Below, in pieces: positions 1 to 7,279 of a stretch of 35,738 bases of DNA (positions are counted from its first letter, which is position 1; each line of letters begins with the position of its first letter). Source of the DNA: an uncultured Acetatifactor sp. (GTDB lineage: Bacteria > Bacillota > Clostridia > Lachnospirales > Lachnospiraceae); assembly GCA_910577185.1 (NCBI GenBank), contig CAJTLR010000036.1, positions 1 to 35,738 of the forward strand. Reading direction: 5' to 3'. The translations under genes were made by a program, and so were the position numbers. A model generated the notes under the pieces. That model searched no databases. It was not told where the DNA came from and saw nothing but the letters and a program-made list of their open reading frames with translations.

Positions 1-28
1 GCCAAATGTCTGCAGGCAGCCACTTGGC
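1..28 (-). terminator. Hairpin downstream of the TM2 gene, cut by the window edge
   Basis: Positions 1-8 and 21-28 pair over 8 bp (GCCAAATG with CACTTGGC, one G-T wobble), 25 bases past the stop of the minus-strand TM2 gene. A T-run would fall outside the window, so the terminator role is inferred. Bases 29-53 show nothing else. Confidence 0.35.
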
Positions 29-53
29 TCGTTGCCCGCGGGAATAAACAGTC

Positions 54-491
54 TCATTTCATCGTAATATATCCATTTTCGTCCGGTTTTATCGGAAAAA
101 TTTCCATAAAGTCCGTCACAAGCAAAATCAGGGGGATTCCGGTCCAGAACAGCAGTGTCTCACACAGCGCCAGAATCCGCCTGCCCTGATACCATCTGTG
201 CCCTCCGAACCAGCCGGTAAACAGCATCAGCCACATATACACTTTCTTTTTAAAAGTATGGGGAACCTTTTTGCCGTCATACCAGGTCATAAAACGCCAG
301 ATGGGACCCCAGACGCCATAGGTATTCTCCCGCATTCCTGCCGCCCCCTGGGCCGCCTGCAGTTCATAATCCAAATCTGTCAGGCTCTTCTCGCCCGGCA
401 TCTCATCCCGCGGCATCACCGGGGCCATATCACGTTTCTTGGCATTTTCTTCCCCGTCTGTGTGTCTGTTTTTGTATTTCCCCTTCGCCAT
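54..491 (-). CDS. TM2-domain membrane protein
   Basis: 145 residues. Residues 1-80 are hydrophilic and rich in Lys, Asp and Glu. The C-terminal part holds two hydrophobic segments (about 83-97 and 107-128) joined by GWFGGHRWYQGR (93-104), which matches the TM2-domain signature of an aromatic/glycine turn between two helices. TM2 proteins are small integral membrane proteins with no agreed biochemical role in bacteria. The start follows GGGAG at a suitable distance. It stands alone on the minus strand; the next gene, a symporter, ends 243 bases upstream, so it probably has its own promoter. Domain call fairly sure; function unknown. Confidence 0.75.
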   Translation of the reverse strand: MAKGKYKNRHTDGEENAKKRDMAPVMPRDEMPGEKSLTDLDYELQAAQGAAGMRENTYGVWGPIWRFMTWYDGKKVPHTFKKKVYMWLMLFTGWFGGHRWYQGRRILALCETLLFWTGIPLILLVTDFMEIFPIKPDENGYITMK

Positions 492-734
492 CTGCCAGTC
501 TCCCTTATTTTAAACCAGTATCCCGTTCCCTTTTTCGCCCTTGTCCGGACAAGCAGGAACCGCTCTTGCCGGATATCCCCGGAAGACCTTATCCGGTGAG
601 GCGGCCTTTCCCATATGAAGAGAAAAGGAGCCGCCGCATACATTCCCTTATTGCGACAGCCCCTGCGCTCCGCAATCATCTGCAGAGACATTATTTCCGT
701 AAAAGGTGTATCCTTACTCTGCCCCTTTATACAC
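492..734. other. Intergenic region with two palindromes, no gene
   Basis: No convincing ORF. Positions 540-553 are a perfect 14-bp palindrome (CTTGTCCGGACAAG), and 569-575 pairs with 590-596 (CCGGATA/TATCCGG). A GGCGGC/GCCGCC pair brackets 600-635. None is followed by a T-run, so they are not clear terminators. The 14-bp palindrome lies about 50 bases upstream of the TM2 start and could be an operator. A TAAAAT box nearer the gene has no matching -35. Confidence 0.4.
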
Positions 735-2345
735 TCACTGTGCCTTAGCCTTGATACGGGCCACTTCATCCTGGATCTCGGCCATCTTTTCCTTGGTCAG
801 GGGATAGAATTTCATGGCAACCACATTCAGGATCCAGCCAATGGCAGGCATACCCAGGAAACAGATCAGGGTACAGACCAAAACACCGACAGAATACGGA
901 TCTTCCTGGGTAGGCAGGGTCGAGGTATAGCCGATGGTGGCATAAACCATGGCAACTATGGTAGCCGCCAGGGAGGAGATCAGCTTATCCACAAAGGAGA
1001 ACAGCGTCCCCATAAGTCCCGGCACATAACGCCCGGAACGGTAAACCTCATAGTCTGCACAGTCTGCCGTCATGGGAATCACGATATTTCCGGACAACTG
1101 TGAAAATCCCTTCATCAGGATGTACATTACAATGAACGATACACCGAAAAGACTCCAGTTGGCGCCCTTAAACAGGTTCACATAGGTCTCCGGCTTTGTC
1201 AGGGAGAAGGTCGGCCATGCAGCTCCACTGCCATGTCCCACCGCTATCAGGATTCCCAGGATAACTGCCGTAGCCAGAGCCCCGTAAGTACCCACCATAA
1301 GACATTTCTTCTGTCCCATTTTGCGGGCGATCCTGCCGATACCGAAAATACCGATCAGCGCAACCGGAATGGAAGTAATTGCCGATACCGAACCGTTCAG
1401 CTCGTAATTTCCCAGAATGATTCCATACAGCGCAACCGTCACCGCCGCGCTGGAAGTACAGCTGATTGCCAGCTTATCCGAAGAAGCGGCCACTACCAGC
1501 ATCTGGATACCGCGGTTATGGGCCAGCACATCCGCGTAATCGCGGAAGGAGATCTTCGCCGCTTTGCCGGTTCCAAAGTATTTCACATTGTCCTTGCGGG
1601 ACAGGCCGATGATGGCCAGCACGGCAAACACAGCCGCCATGATTCCGATGACAATCTGCATAAAGCACCACATTTCAGGATTATAGAAACCTGACAATAC
1701 CTGGATGCCATCCTTCTCTGTCATGACATTTGCAAGATTCGGGTTCTGCGCCACCATCTTTGCAATCTTGTCGGCGGCATCCGCGCTGGTCAGGGTAAAC
1801 TTGGGCAGCAGGGTGCTGGACAGGAAAACCGGCCAGAACAGACTCATCAGCAGAATATTGTACACAGAGTCAAAAATGGAAAAAATAGGGCGCTGTTCAG
1901 GGTCATTGGTCAGACAGCTCTGTGCGGATTTTGTCACCACACACTGGCAGGTATAACCGACTATGTAAACCATGTACAGCAAAATGAAAGCGATAAAACG
2001 TCCCCCGGTGGGGATAAGGGGAATAAACCGGAACATACAAAACGTCATACCGAATAAAACCACCTGGCCGATGACTATGAACGGCCGGTTTTTTCCGAAC
2101 TTTGTGTTTGTGTTGTCCACAACCATGCCCACAAAAGGATCCGTGACTCCGTCCCAGATTCTCATGATGGTAACGATGGAACCGGCCAGCACGGCGCCCA
2201 CCCCCACGATACCAACCAGGAAATAAGAGATGGATCCCACCAGCATCATGTAGGCGTTGGTGGAGGTGTTGTTCAGCGCGTAAAATGCTATTTCCCACAT
2301 TTTGGCGCGGTGCACACCTTTTTCTTCCAAGGGTTTACTTGCCAT
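735..2345 (-). CDS. GPH-family (MelB-like) sugar:cation symporter
   Basis: 536 residues, mostly hydrophobic, with about 12 predicted membrane helices. The segment WDGVTDPFVGMVVD (about 64-77), followed by a KFGKNRP loop (82-88), is the glycoside-pentoside-hexuronide family signature; D65 and D69 match the cation-site aspartates of MelB. Such transporters bring a sugar or glycoside in with Na+ or H+. The substrate cannot be read from the sequence. AAAGGAG precedes the start, and a promoter can be placed just upstream. It is divergent from an AraC-type regulator with a 415-base AT-rich gap, the usual arrangement for a locally controlled uptake gene, yet no glycoside hydrolase sits beside it here. 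Confidence 0.85.
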   Translation of the reverse strand: MASKPLEEKGVHRAKMWEIAFYALNNTSTNAYMMLVGSISYFLVGIVGVGAVLAGSIVTIMRIWDGVTDPFVGMVVDNTNTKFGKNRPFIVIGQVVLFGMTFCMFRFIPLIPTGGRFIAFILLYMVYIVGYTCQCVVTKSAQSCLTNDPEQRPIFSIFDSVYNILLMSLFWPVFLSSTLLPKFTLTSADAADKIAKMVAQNPNLANVMTEKDGIQVLSGFYNPEMWCFMQIVIGIMAAVFAVLAIIGLSRKDNVKYFGTGKAAKISFRDYADVLAHNRGIQMLVVAASSDKLAISCTSSAAVTVALYGIILGNYELNGSVSAITSIPVALIGIFGIGRIARKMGQKKCLMVGTYGALATAVILGILIAVGHGSGAAWPTFSLTKPETYVNLFKGANWSLFGVSFIVMYILMKGFSQLSGNIVIPMTADCADYEVYRSGRYVPGLMGTLFSFVDKLISSLAATIVAMVYATIGYTSTLPTQEDPYSVGVLVCTLICFLGMPAIGWILNVVAMKFYPLTKEKMAEIQDEVARIKAKAQ

Positions 2346-2381
2346 AATTTGTTTTCTCCTTTCGTCCTTTTACCATTGCGC

Positions 2382-2409
2382 AATATTTGTGATATTATTG
2401 TACAGTCAA
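2382..2409 (-). promoter_or_regulatory. Putative promoter of the symporter gene
   Basis: On the minus strand TTGACT (2409-2404), a 16-base spacer and AATATT (2387-2382) lie 37 bases before the symporter start. The -35 is good and the -10 moderate. Confidence 0.45.
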
Positions 2410-2652
2410 AATAAACTTTCTGACAGTGAAAATTTTGGGTTTTTTATGGATTTTTTTTAGGCAATTTATATTTCGGTAATACTTTTTATCTATTATTTCT
2501 ATTTTTCGCATTTCTTTTCGGATAGTTTTGTCAGTATTTCACGATTTTTACACAATACCCCGCCGGACCCGCACGGCCTTCCGGGCCCGTTTTGACAAGT
2601 CACCATCTGTTACAATTTTAATACAATCTCATGGTAATTTTGAAAAAACGAA
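2410..2652. other. AT-rich divergent spacer with one GC-rich hairpin
   Basis: Between the symporter and AraC promoters the DNA is strongly AT-rich with many T-tracts. The exception is 2560-2590, where 2564-2571 pairs with 2582-2589 (CGGACCCG/CGGGCCCG, one A-C mismatch), followed by TTTT. This would be a plus-strand terminator although no plus-strand gene ends there. The remainder probably holds the AraC operator, which I cannot delimit. Confidence 0.35.
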
Positions 2653-2681
2653 TTGATTTTACAGCCATATTGCTATAAGAT
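2653..2681 (+). promoter_or_regulatory. Putative promoter of the AraC-type regulator
   Basis: TTGATT (2653-2658), a 17-base spacer and TAAGAT (2676-2681) lie about 80 bases before the chosen start. Moderate match to both hexamers. Confidence 0.4.
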
Positions 2682-2760
2682 GTAAGAAAGATATTTTTTA
2701 CCGATTCCGGTGGCGATAACAGTATCGCGGGACCTGCCTGCGACAGACAGGAGTATATCT

Positions 2761-4110
2761 ATGAAAAAAATTATACTTGACTTTATTCAGGAACTCCTGA
2801 TATCTGACAGAATTCCTTATCATTTTGTTTCTTTTCCCTGCGCTGACTGGGACTGGTTTGATTTCGGCCTGCGCAGTAAAATACTGGGTCTGGAAAATCT
2901 GTCCCTGAAAATGAACGGACATTTGGCAGACCTGGCAGAAAATACACTGTATCATTATGTGGATTTATTCCAGTGTAATTATTCCATTTTGAAACTTCCG
3001 GACAATTTTGCCCTGGAAGACACCTTTCCCGGGAGCAGGACTCCCGAAGGACAGACTGCCCCATCCGGGAATTTTCTGGTCATGGGGCCCGTCCTGTTTG
3101 AATCCTTTTACGGGAAACATTTTGACGATCTGTTCCGGCAGCTGGAATTGCCCCCCCAGCTTATGGAGTCTCTCCGGAACCATTACCAGAATATTCCCCT
3201 GCTGCCCTTTTCCTCTCACTATGAAGGCCTGATGGCCGTGATTGCCAATTACATATTTGAAAAAAAGCCCTATCAGATTATTTTCAAAAGCAAAGGGGAT
3301 CTGGAAAATCTCCGCCATCACTACGGCGGCATCTCCAGGGTGCCGGAACAGCCCTTCCTGAACATCCAGTATATCGAGCAGCGCTACCACGCCGAGAATC
3401 TGGTTATCACCGCCGTGACCCACGGGAATGAGGCCCTGGCAATGGACAGTGTGAGGAAACTGGCAGATCTGGGCATTCCTCCCAGACTTGCAAACAATCT
3501 GAGGGATAAAAAAGATCTCACCATAACCCTCAACACCCTGATGCGGAAAGCTGCCGAGCAGGCCGGCGTACATCCTATCCATATTGACAGTTTCTCCAAT
3601 CAGTGCATCCAGCAGATCGAGCAGCTGGGCAGTGTGGAACAGTGCAGGACATTCCAGCGGAAACTGGCCCTGGGGTACTGCCGTCTCATCAAAAAATATA
3701 ATGTAAAAGGTTATTCCCTTCCTGTCCAAAAGGCGGTAACTTACATTACTTCGGATTTAAGCGCCGATCTGAGCCTGAAGGCTCTCTCGGGCCGGCTGAA
3801 TGTCACTTCCAGCTATCTGTCATCCTTATTCCGGAAAGAAATCGGGATGACCCTCACTGACTATGTGAACCAGCAAAGAATTGCCCACGCACGGCACCTG
3901 CTTGCGGATACCCACTTCCCCATCAAGTCCATCGCCCTGCAATGCGGCATCCCCGACCTGAATTACTTTGTCCGGATGTTCAAGCGGACGGTGGGCGTCA
4001 CGCCGAAAGTCTACCGTGACACGGCAGCAGACAGCAGACAGACGGAACTGTTTTCCGGCAGCAATATAAAAGAAATGCCCGGCTCCCGAAAAAGGGCCGG
4101 AAGTATATAA
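2761..4110 (+). CDS. AraC-family transcriptional regulator
   Basis: 449 residues. The last 130 or so carry a two-helix-turn-helix AraC DNA-binding domain (about 320-420), including LSLKALSGRLNVTSSYLSSL and the second-helix stretch SIALQCGIPDLNYFVRMFKR, ending in the typical G-V-T-P-K-x-Y-R. The first 300 residues are a divergent sensing region with no domain I can name. I chose the ATG at 2761 because CAGGAG lies 7 bases before it; the in-frame GTG at 2710 has no such site. Its divergent position suggests that it controls the symporter in response to a sugar-like signal (inference). A short Ser/Arg/Lys-rich tail follows the HTH. Confidence 0.85.
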   Translation: MKKIILDFIQELLISDRIPYHFVSFPCADWDWFDFGLRSKILGLENLSLKMNGHLADLAENTLYHYVDLFQCNYSILKLPDNFALEDTFPGSRTPEGQTAPSGNFLVMGPVLFESFYGKHFDDLFRQLELPPQLMESLRNHYQNIPLLPFSSHYEGLMAVIANYIFEKKPYQIIFKSKGDLENLRHHYGGISRVPEQPFLNIQYIEQRYHAENLVITAVTHGNEALAMDSVRKLADLGIPPRLANNLRDKKDLTITLNTLMRKAAEQAGVHPIHIDSFSNQCIQQIEQLGSVEQCRTFQRKLALGYCRLIKKYNVKGYSLPVQKAVTYITSDLSADLSLKALSGRLNVTSSYLSSLFRKEIGMTLTDYVNQQRIAHARHLLADTHFPIKSIALQCGIPDLNYFVRMFKRTVGVTPKVYRDTAADSRQTELFSGSNIKEMPGSRKRAGSI

Positions 4111-4212
4111 GGATACCATACCCTCATCGGACAAGGGTATTCCTGCCGCAAAACAAAAAATTTGGGAACACCCTGCCACAAAAACAATGAAATTATTGGG
4201 ACAAAGCAGCGG

Positions 4213-4218
4213 TATAAT
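4213..4218 (+). promoter_or_regulatory. TATAAT box before the HAD gene
   Basis: A perfect TATAAT lies 62 bases before the HAD start, but no good -35 is found 16-19 bases upstream. The AraC gene ends at 4110 with only a weak hairpin after it (4118-4124/4134-4140, no T-run), so read-through is also possible. Confidence 0.3.
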
Positions 4219-4280
4219 TGCCGGTCCCCATATGGCCTCGGTCCGCTGCAGAAAGACAAAATCAAAAAAGGAGGAACCAA

Positions 4281-5129
4281 ATGCCCAATCATCTCACAAA
4301 TTATCAGAAGCAAAAAGACTTTCTCGTCTGCGTTGACAGCGACGGATGTGCCATGGACACCATGGACGTGAAGCATATCCGCTGTTTCGGCCCCTGCATG
4401 GTCACGGAATGGAAGCTGGAAAAATGGCAGGACGAAATCCTGGCCCGCTGGAATGAAATCAATCTTTACACAATGACACGCGGAATTAACCGCTTTAAGG
4501 GTCTCTCCATGGCGCTGCAGGAAATCAACGAAAAATACTGCCCCATAGAGGATCTTGACACCCTGACGGAATGGGCCGCCAACAGTCCCGAGCTGTCCAA
4601 TGACGCCGTAAAGCGCGCCATGTCCCAGGCTCCCGAAAGCGTGATACTTCCCAAAGCCCTGAACTGGAGTCTTGCGGTCAACGAATCCATCAACCGGCTC
4701 CCGGAATCCGAAAAACTTCCCTTTGCGGGCGTCAAAGAAGCCCTGGCCTATGCACAGCAGTATGCCGACGTGGCTATCGTGTCCAGTGCAAACCTGGGCG
4801 CCGTGCTGGATGAGTGGAAACTCTACGGCCTGCTGGAACACACGGACATTGTCCTGGCCCAGGATGCGGGCAGCAAGGCTTTCTGTATCGGGGAACTGCT
4901 GAAAAAGGGCTATGCCCCCGATCATGTGCTGATGTGCGGCGACGCCCCCGGGGACCAGGATGCCGCAAAGAAAAACGGCGTGTTCTACTACCCCATTCTC
5001 GTAAAACACGAAAAAGAAAGCTGGGCGGAATTCATGTCCGAGGGCCTGTCGCACCTGCTTGACGGCACCTACGGCGGAGACTACCAGAACAAGAAAACCA
5101 CAGCCTTCCTCAACAACCTGGGCGGCTGA
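4281..5129 (+). CDS. HAD-superfamily hydrolase
   Basis: 282 residues. HAD motifs are visible in order: motif I as FLVCVDSDG with D19 and D21 (nucleophile and acid), motif II as AIVSSAN (S169), a lysine at about K199, and motif IV as CGDAPGDQDA (D221, D225). A long cap (about 30-145) lies between motifs I and II, as in type C1 enzymes. It is probably a cytosolic phosphatase or related phosphotransferase; the substrate is unknown. AAAGGAGGAACC precedes the ATG at 4281; in-frame codons upstream lack a ribosome site. A strong hairpin follows the gene, so it is monocistronic or co-transcribed only with the AraC gene. The position after a sugar-uptake regulator is suggestive but not proof of a shared pathway. 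Confidence 0.75.
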   Translation: MPNHLTNYQKQKDFLVCVDSDGCAMDTMDVKHIRCFGPCMVTEWKLEKWQDEILARWNEINLYTMTRGINRFKGLSMALQEINEKYCPIEDLDTLTEWAANSPELSNDAVKRAMSQAPESVILPKALNWSLAVNESINRLPESEKLPFAGVKEALAYAQQYADVAIVSSANLGAVLDEWKLYGLLEHTDIVLAQDAGSKAFCIGELLKKGYAPDHVLMCGDAPGDQDAAKKNGVFYYPILVKHEKESWAEFMSEGLSHLLDGTYGGDYQNKKTTAFLNNLGG

Positions 5130-5140
5130 CCAGGAATCCC

Positions 5141-5166
5141 GAAATCCCCCTTTACAGGGGGATTTC
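5141..5166 (+). terminator. Terminator after the HAD gene
   Basis: A perfect 10-bp stem (GAAATCCCCC 5141-5150 with GGGGGATTTC 5157-5166) and a 6-base loop lie 12 bases after the stop. The T-run is short, but the stem is strong. Confidence 0.7.
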
Positions 5167-5205
5167 TGATAGTGTGTTTATATCCTCTTCACTGAGCATA
5201 TTATG

Positions 5206-5227
5206 GCAGCAGAAAAGCAGCAGAACA
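5206..5227 (+). promoter_or_regulatory. 11-bp phased direct repeat before the two-component system
   Basis: GCAGCAGAA occurs at 5206-5214 and again at 5217-5225, exactly 11 bp apart, about 55-75 bases before the regulator start. Two tandem half-sites one helical turn apart are what OmpR/PhoB-type regulators bind. The CAGA core is shared with the repeats at 7168-7208. An 8-bp inverted repeat (5201-5208/5244-5251) brackets the same stretch. A -10-like TATTAT is at 5198 and TAAAAA at 5249; I cannot decide which is used. Confidence 0.4.
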
Positions 5228-5281
5228 TTTACCTGTTTTCCATTGCCATAAAAAGACAATACACTTCAAAAGGAGAACACT

Positions 5282-5956
5282 ATGAAACTGCTTTATGCGG
5301 AGGATGAGCGCTCCCTTTCCGAGGCGGTAGCGGACATTCTCACTTATCATAAATATCTCGTCGATGTCGTGTACAATGGCGAGGATGCTTACGATTACGC
5401 CGTATCCGGAGACTATGACGGAATCATTCTTGACATTATGATGCCAAAACGGGATGGAATCGATGTTCTTGCCGCACTGCGGAAAAACGGATGCCGCACA
5501 CCCATTCTGCTTCTCACGGCAAAGACACAGATTGACGACCGTATCCGGGGGCTGGATGCAGGGGCCGATGACTATTTGCCAAAACCCTTTGACATGGGTG
5601 AACTTCTCGCCAGAATCCGTGCCATGCTCCGCCGGCGCCAGGAATTTCACCCTGATTTCCTTACCTTCTGCGATCTGAAACTGTATATGCAGTCCAGTAC
5701 ACTGTCCTGCGGTGACATGGAATTTGTGCTTCCAAAACAGGAATACCGTCTTATGGAACAATTGATGGCAAACCACAATATCTTTCTCTCCTCCGAGGAT
5801 TTGCTGGCCAAAGCCTGGGGCTGCAATGCGGAAGCCGATATCAACAGCGTCTGGCTCTACATTTCCTATCTCCGCAAAAGGCTCGCTGCCATGAAATCCA
5901 GTGTGAAGATCGTGTCAAAGCGCAGCATCGGGTACCGTCTGGAGATGCCCCTATGA
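5282..5956 (+). CDS. OmpR/PhoB-type response regulator
   Basis: 224 residues: receiver domain 1-115 followed by a winged-helix DNA-binding domain (about 125-222). The receiver has the acidic pair E7/D8, the phospho-acceptor D51 in LDIMMPKRDG, T79 in LLLTAK and K101 in LPKPF, so it should be a functional receiver. AAAAGGAG precedes the ATG. The stop overlaps the start of the kinase gene by ATGA, so the two are translationally coupled and form a cognate pair. Phased repeats lie upstream of this gene and of the VTC operon that follows the pair, suggesting self-control and control of that operon (inference). Confidence 0.93.
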   Translation: MKLLYAEDERSLSEAVADILTYHKYLVDVVYNGEDAYDYAVSGDYDGIILDIMMPKRDGIDVLAALRKNGCRTPILLLTAKTQIDDRIRGLDAGADDYLPKPFDMGELLARIRAMLRRRQEFHPDFLTFCDLKLYMQSSTLSCGDMEFVLPKQEYRLMEQLMANHNIFLSSEDLLAKAWGCNAEADINSVWLYISYLRKRLAAMKSSVKIVSKRSIGYRLEMPL

Positions 5957-7161
5957 TAAAAACATTACGAAAAAAATTCATATTCTTTGCCATGTCCGCA
6001 GTCACCATTCTTCTGGCCGTACTGATCGGAGCCATCAACGGACTCAGCTGGATCTTTCTGGACAGTCAGTCCGCTTCTGTCCTACATACCATTGCCAATG
6101 AGGATAAACCACTGTTCCAAAAAGAATTTCACCCGCCCGGACCATTCGCCCCGCCGGATATGGACACCATAAAATCCGCCCGGTTCTTTACGGTCCGCAT
6201 GGATCAGCAGGGCAATGTCCTGGATGTGAACCTTGATCAGATCTCTTCAGTGGATGCGGAAAAGGCAGTCCGATATGCCGGACAGATCACCGGTACCTTC
6301 GGAAAAATTGACGGGTACAAATATGAGGTGAAGCAGCTGGGCCCGGACCGGCTGATTTTCTTCATGGATACCTCCGGACAATTGGCCATTTTTATTGTGG
6401 TGCTGAGCATTTCCTCCGTGATCGCACTCATATGCTGGCTTGCGGTTTTACTGTTTGTGATTCTGTTTTCCGGCCGTGTGGTGCGCCCCATCGCTGCGGG
6501 CATGGAAAAACAAAAACGTTTCATAACAAACGCAGGACATGAACTGAAAACGCCCCTGGCCATTATTTTGTCCAACAATGACGCCTCCACGCTGATCCAC
6601 GGCGAAACAAAGTACAGCAAAAACATCCGTCTCCAGACCCTGCGGCTAAACGCCCTGATGACAAACCTGCTGACCCTTGCCCGACTGGATGAGGATGGAA
6701 AGCTCCCCACCGAAGCAGTGGACATCAGCGAAGCGGTTTGCGGTATGCTTTCATCCTATGAGACTTCCCTGTCCGAAAAACAGATCACATTGTCCGCAAG
6801 TGTTCAGCCCCGGGTTTTCATGCAGGTGCACAGGGATACTTTTATGCAGATGATCTCCATTCTCCTTGACAATGCCGCAAAATACACCCCGGAGGGAGGA
6901 ACCATCCTGTTCTCCCTGACAGCCGAAGGCAGCCATGTCCGGATTGTGGAGGAAAACACCTGTGCGGACCTGCCGCCCCTTGACACCGAACGGCTCTTTG
7001 AACGGTTTTATCGGGGAGACACTGCCAGAACGCAAAGCAGCGCCTCCTCCGGATTCGGAATCGGGCTTTCCGCCGCCCGCGCCATTGCGGAGACATTCGG
7101 CGGCAAACTGACAGCAGAATACCCGGAAGCAGGAAAAATCCGTTTTACTGCGCGGTTTTAA
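5953..7161 (+). CDS. Membrane sensor histidine kinase
   Basis: 402 residues. TM1 (about 9-33), an extracytoplasmic sensor of about 105 residues, then TM2 (about 144-173). The phospho-accepting H196 sits in NAGHELKTPLA; the N-box is LLDNAAKYTPEGG (N307) and the G-box is GFGIGLSAARA. Only about 20 residues separate TM2 from the dimerisation helix, so a full HAMP linker is missing. The sensor is short, with a Pro-rich stretch (about 60-70), and gives no hint of ligand. It should phosphorylate the response regulator encoded immediately before it. A stem-loop terminator follows. Confidence 0.92.
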   Translation: MIKTLRKKFIFFAMSAVTILLAVLIGAINGLSWIFLDSQSASVLHTIANEDKPLFQKEFHPPGPFAPPDMDTIKSARFFTVRMDQQGNVLDVNLDQISSVDAEKAVRYAGQITGTFGKIDGYKYEVKQLGPDRLIFFMDTSGQLAIFIVVLSISSVIALICWLAVLLFVILFSGRVVRPIAAGMEKQKRFITNAGHELKTPLAIILSNNDASTLIHGETKYSKNIRLQTLRLNALMTNLLTLARLDEDGKLPTEAVDISEAVCGMLSSYETSLSEKQITLSASVQPRVFMQVHRDTFMQMISILLDNAAKYTPEGGTILFSLTAEGSHVRIVEENTCADLPPLDTERLFERFYRGDTARTQSSASSGFGIGLSAARAIAETFGGKLTAEYPEAGKIRFTARF

Positions 7162-7167
7162 ATTCAT

Positions 7168-7208
7168 TTCACAGAAAATTCACAGACCTTCCCGCAAATG
7201 TTCACAGA
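7168..7208 (+). promoter_or_regulatory. Three TTCACAGA direct repeats phased at 11 bp
   Basis: TTCACAGA occurs exactly three times: 7168-7175, 7179-7186 and 7201-7208. The offsets are 11 and 22 bases, so all copies face the same side of the helix and one degenerate unit sits between the second and third. This is the layout of OmpR/PhoB-family binding arrays. The array lies about 40-80 bases upstream of a TATAAT box with a poor -35, as expected for an activated promoter. The likely binder is the regulator encoded just upstream (inference). Confidence 0.6.
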
Positions 7209-7221
7209 CGGGAAGGTTTTT
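7186..7221 (+). terminator. Terminator of the two-component operon
   Basis: A 9-bp stem (ACCTTCCCG 7186-7194 with CGGGAAGGT 7209-7217), a 14-base loop and TTTTT. The third regulatory repeat lies inside the loop, so the terminator and the operator of the next operon are superimposed. Confidence 0.75.
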
Positions 7222-7247
7222 CTAATGTGGCTCTTAGGTTCGTCTTT

Positions 7248-7253
7248 TATAAT
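7248..7253 (+). promoter_or_regulatory. TATAAT box of the VTC-DUF4956-CotH operon
   Basis: A perfect TATAAT lies 27 bases before the VTC start, but the hexamer 17 bases upstream (ATGTGG, 7225-7230) is far from consensus. A promoter with only a -10 fits activation from the phased repeats upstream. Confidence 0.5.
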
Positions 7254-7279
7254 GGTGGCATAGAAAGGAGGTATGCCGC

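Noticed and set aside
4118..4140. Terminator after the AraC gene
   Set aside because: A 7-bp stem exists but no T-run follows, so it is too weak to list as a terminator.
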